Part shown: positions 6,192 through 7,812 of the stretch, one piece after another | How the letters are laid out: each line of letters starts with the position of its first letter | Numbering within the stretch: position 1 is the stretch's first letter | Source: Syntrophaceae bacterium UBA6255 | GTDB taxonomy: Bacteria > Desulfobacterota > Syntrophia > Syntrophales > Smithellaceae | NCBI GenBank assembly: GCA_002441205.1 | Contig: DJVN01000155.1 | Coordinates: forward strand, 8,491-16,302 | DNA: 7,812 nucleotides | Reading direction: 5' to 3' | Position numbers and translations under genes: made by a program | The notes under the pieces: model-generated | What the model saw: only the letters and a program-made list of their open reading frames with translations | What the model was told of the DNA's origin: nothing | Databases searched by the model: none

Positions 6192-7812
6192 ATGGAGAAA
6201 AAAGTAGCTTTAAAAATAGACGGAAAAGATGTTGAAGCGACTGCCGGTCAGACGGTTCTGGAATGTGCCCGTGACAACGGCATTTTTATTCCGACCCTTT
6301 GTCATTATGCGAAAACAACCAATGTCGGCGCCTGCCGCGTTTGCGTTGTGGAGCAGGAAGGCGCCCGGTCACTTGTCGCGTCATGCTGCATGCCGGTTAG
6401 TCCAAACATGGTTATTCGCACCAATACCCCTGCGGTACGCGCCGCTCAGAAAATGATCATCGAACTGCTCTGGGCGTCAGGCGATCACAACTGCCTCACC
6501 TGTGAACAAAACGGCCAGTGTGAACTACAGAACCTTGTTTATTGGTTGAAGATTGATCAGCCCCGCTTCGAAATCAAATCCCCCGGTTACGCAATTGATG
6601 ACAGCAATACCATGATTGTACGCGATATGAACAAATGCATCCTCTGCGGACGATGCGTACGTGCCTGCAACGAAATCCAGGTCAACGAAGTCCTGGACTT
6701 TGCCAAACGCAGTTCTAAAGCCAAGGTCGGTCCCGCGTTTGATGATGATTATATAAATTCTTCCTGTTACTTCTGCGGTGAGTGCGTTCAGGTTTGCCCC
6801 ACCGGCGCGATTACGTTCAAACAGGCGAAATTCGCCGGCCGTCCCTGGGAATTGAATAAAGTCAAAACCACCTGCACCTATTGCGGCGTTGGTTGCCAGA
6901 TGGATCTGTACGTGAAGGATAATAAAATTGTCAAGGTCATGGGCAACCGTGAATACGGCCAGCCCAATGAAGGAAGTCTTTGCGTCAAGGGTCGTTTCGG
7001 CATGGATTTTCTTTCCCATCCCGATCGCCTGAAAAACCCGCTCATCCGTTACAAAAAGAATGAAAACTTCAAAGAAGTTACGTGGGATGAAGCCTTTTCC
7101 TTTATCGCCGACAAGCTCTCCAAAATCAAAAAAGAACACGGTCCCGACAGCATCGCGGGCCTTGCCTCGGCGCGCTGCACCAATGAAGAAAATTACCTGT
7201 TCCAGAAATTCCTGCGGGCAGTCATCGGCACCAACAATGTCGACCACTGTGCCCGTCTCTGACACTCTGTCACGGTGGCCGGTCTGGCCGCCACATTCGG
7301 CAGCGGTGCAATGACGAACTCCATAGACGAAATTGAATTCACAGATCTGATTCTGGCAACAGGCACCAACACCACGGAAAATCATCCGGTCATCGGTGCC
7401 AAAGTCAAACGGGCAACCAAGCGCGGCGCGAAACTGATCGTGATTGATCCCCGCGAAATCGATCTGGTCAAATACGCCGATATCTGGCTCCGTCAGAATC
7501 CCGGGACCGATGTCGCCGTTATCAACGGTTTGATGAATGTCATCATCTCCGAAGGTCTTTATGCCAGGGAATATGTGAAAGACAGAACCGAAGGATTCGA
7601 CGCACTCAAAAAGATGGTCGAAAAATATACACCGGAAAAAGTCGAAAAGATTTCCGGCGTACCCGCGGAAGATTTGAAAAAAGCCGCCCGGATGTATGCC
7701 CAGGCCAACAGCGCCAGCATCCTTTACGCCATGGGCATTACCCAGCACATTACCGGAACGGACAACGTCAAGAGCATGGCCAATTTGTCCATGCTGTGCG
7801 GCAATGTCGGTA
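6192..7812 (+). CDS. fdhF: NuoG-like formate dehydrogenase alpha subunit, selenoprotein (Sec at codon 357, TGA 7260-7262), 3' partial
   Basis: Cytoplasmic Mo/W-bis-pterin formate dehydrogenase (or CO2 reductase) catalytic subunit; fdhA is also used. 540 codons are visible before the window ends. Domains: 2Fe-2S ferredoxin (C37, C48, C51, C65); NuoG-type 4Fe-4S (C101, C104, C110, with H99); two ferredoxin 4Fe-4S sites (C149/C152/C155/C159 and C192/C195/C198/C202); then the molybdopterin oxidoreductase 4Fe-4S motif (C228, C231, C235, C264, followed by K266). The active-site segment reads [28 protein letters not shown], in which TGA stands where this family has Sec or Cys followed by His. Homology continues without another stop ([28 protein letters not shown]), so TGA is read as selenocysteine. 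ATG 6192 is chosen over TTG 6180 and ATG 6186 because GGAG (6182-6185) lies six bases before it. NuoE/NuoF-like or ferredoxin partners are expected but are not in the window. The remaining C-terminal part lies to the right. Confidence 0.95.
7260..7292 (+). promoter_or_regulatory. Selenocysteine UGA codon and bacterial SECIS element in fdhF
   Basis: The Sec codon TGA (7260-7262) is followed by a hairpin. GGTGGCC (7274-7280) pairs with GGCCGCC (7286-7292), one G-T wobble included, around the loop GGTCT (7281-7285). Counting the T of TGA as base 1, the loop occupies bases 22-26 and a T stands at base 17. Those match the GGUCU loop and the functionally important U17 of the E. coli fdhF SECIS, as I recall that element. 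It should bind the selenocysteine-specific elongation factor SelB and direct Sec insertion. Confidence 0.88.

Noticed and set aside
7260..7262. TGA as a nonsense mutation or pseudogene marker in fdhF
   Set aside because: The TGA sits exactly at the catalytic Sec/Cys position, is followed by a SECIS-like hairpin at the canonical distance, and the downstream frame is intact.
6525..7748. 407-codon open frame on the minus strand
   Set aside because: It is antisense to the well-supported fdhF gene, passes over the selenocysteine site and has a composition typical of a complementary-strand shadow, with no recognisable domain.
1..7812. CRISPR array, tRNA, rRNA, integrase, toxin-antitoxin or phage genes
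   Set aside because: No regularly spaced repeats, clover-leaf or rRNA motifs, or mobile-element protein motifs were seen on either strand.

Overview
The window reads as a formate-metabolism locus from an anaerobic bacterium, with every gene on the + strand. Selenocysteine use, two unlike formate dehydrogenases side by side, and moderate GC content suggest a syntrophic or sulfate-reducing deltaproteobacterium (Syntrophus/Smithella-like). That taxonomic guess is inference from gene content and style, not from a marker gene.

Layout: (1) Positions 1-3862 hold a compact operon for a membrane-bound, respiratory formate dehydrogenase of the FdnGHI/FdoGHI type. It comprises the molybdopterin (or tungstopterin) alpha subunit, cut by the left edge and lacking its N-terminal ~220 residues; the four-cluster iron-sulfur beta subunit; and the four-helix cytochrome b gamma subunit with its four haem-ligand histidines. 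A strong intrinsic terminator at 3915-3950 closes it. (2) A 180-base spacer with several hairpins and one possible 32-codon small ORF precedes fdhE (4131-5009), the accessory protein that matures FdnG-type enzymes. (3) A UPF0173/UlaG-like metallo-beta-lactamase-fold hydrolase follows (5168-5782), with no evident link to formate. (4) About 400 AT-rich bases (5783-6191) carry a probable terminator, a run of hairpins and a sigma70-like promoter candidate. (5) From 6192 to the right edge runs the alpha subunit of a second, NuoG-like formate dehydrogenase with N-terminal 2Fe-2S and 4Fe-4S domains. It is interrupted by an in-frame TGA at 7260-7262 that is almost certainly selenocysteine: the flanking residues are the active-site motif, the reading frame stays open and homologous to the window end, and a SECIS-like hairpin with a GGTCT loop lies at the same distance from the TGA as in E. 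coli fdhF.

How they fit together: the Fdn-type complex would couple formate (by family, on the periplasmic face) to the quinone pool or another membrane carrier. FdhE would help mature that enzyme. The NuoG-like FdhF would handle formate/CO2 in the cytoplasm, probably with NuoE/NuoF-like or ferredoxin partners that are not in the window. Having both allows formate to act as an electron shuttle across the membrane, as in syntrophic metabolism. I see no mobile element, tRNA, rRNA or CRISPR array, and no convincing wholly new system. The least explained stretches are the structured spacers at 3951-4130 and 5905-5983.
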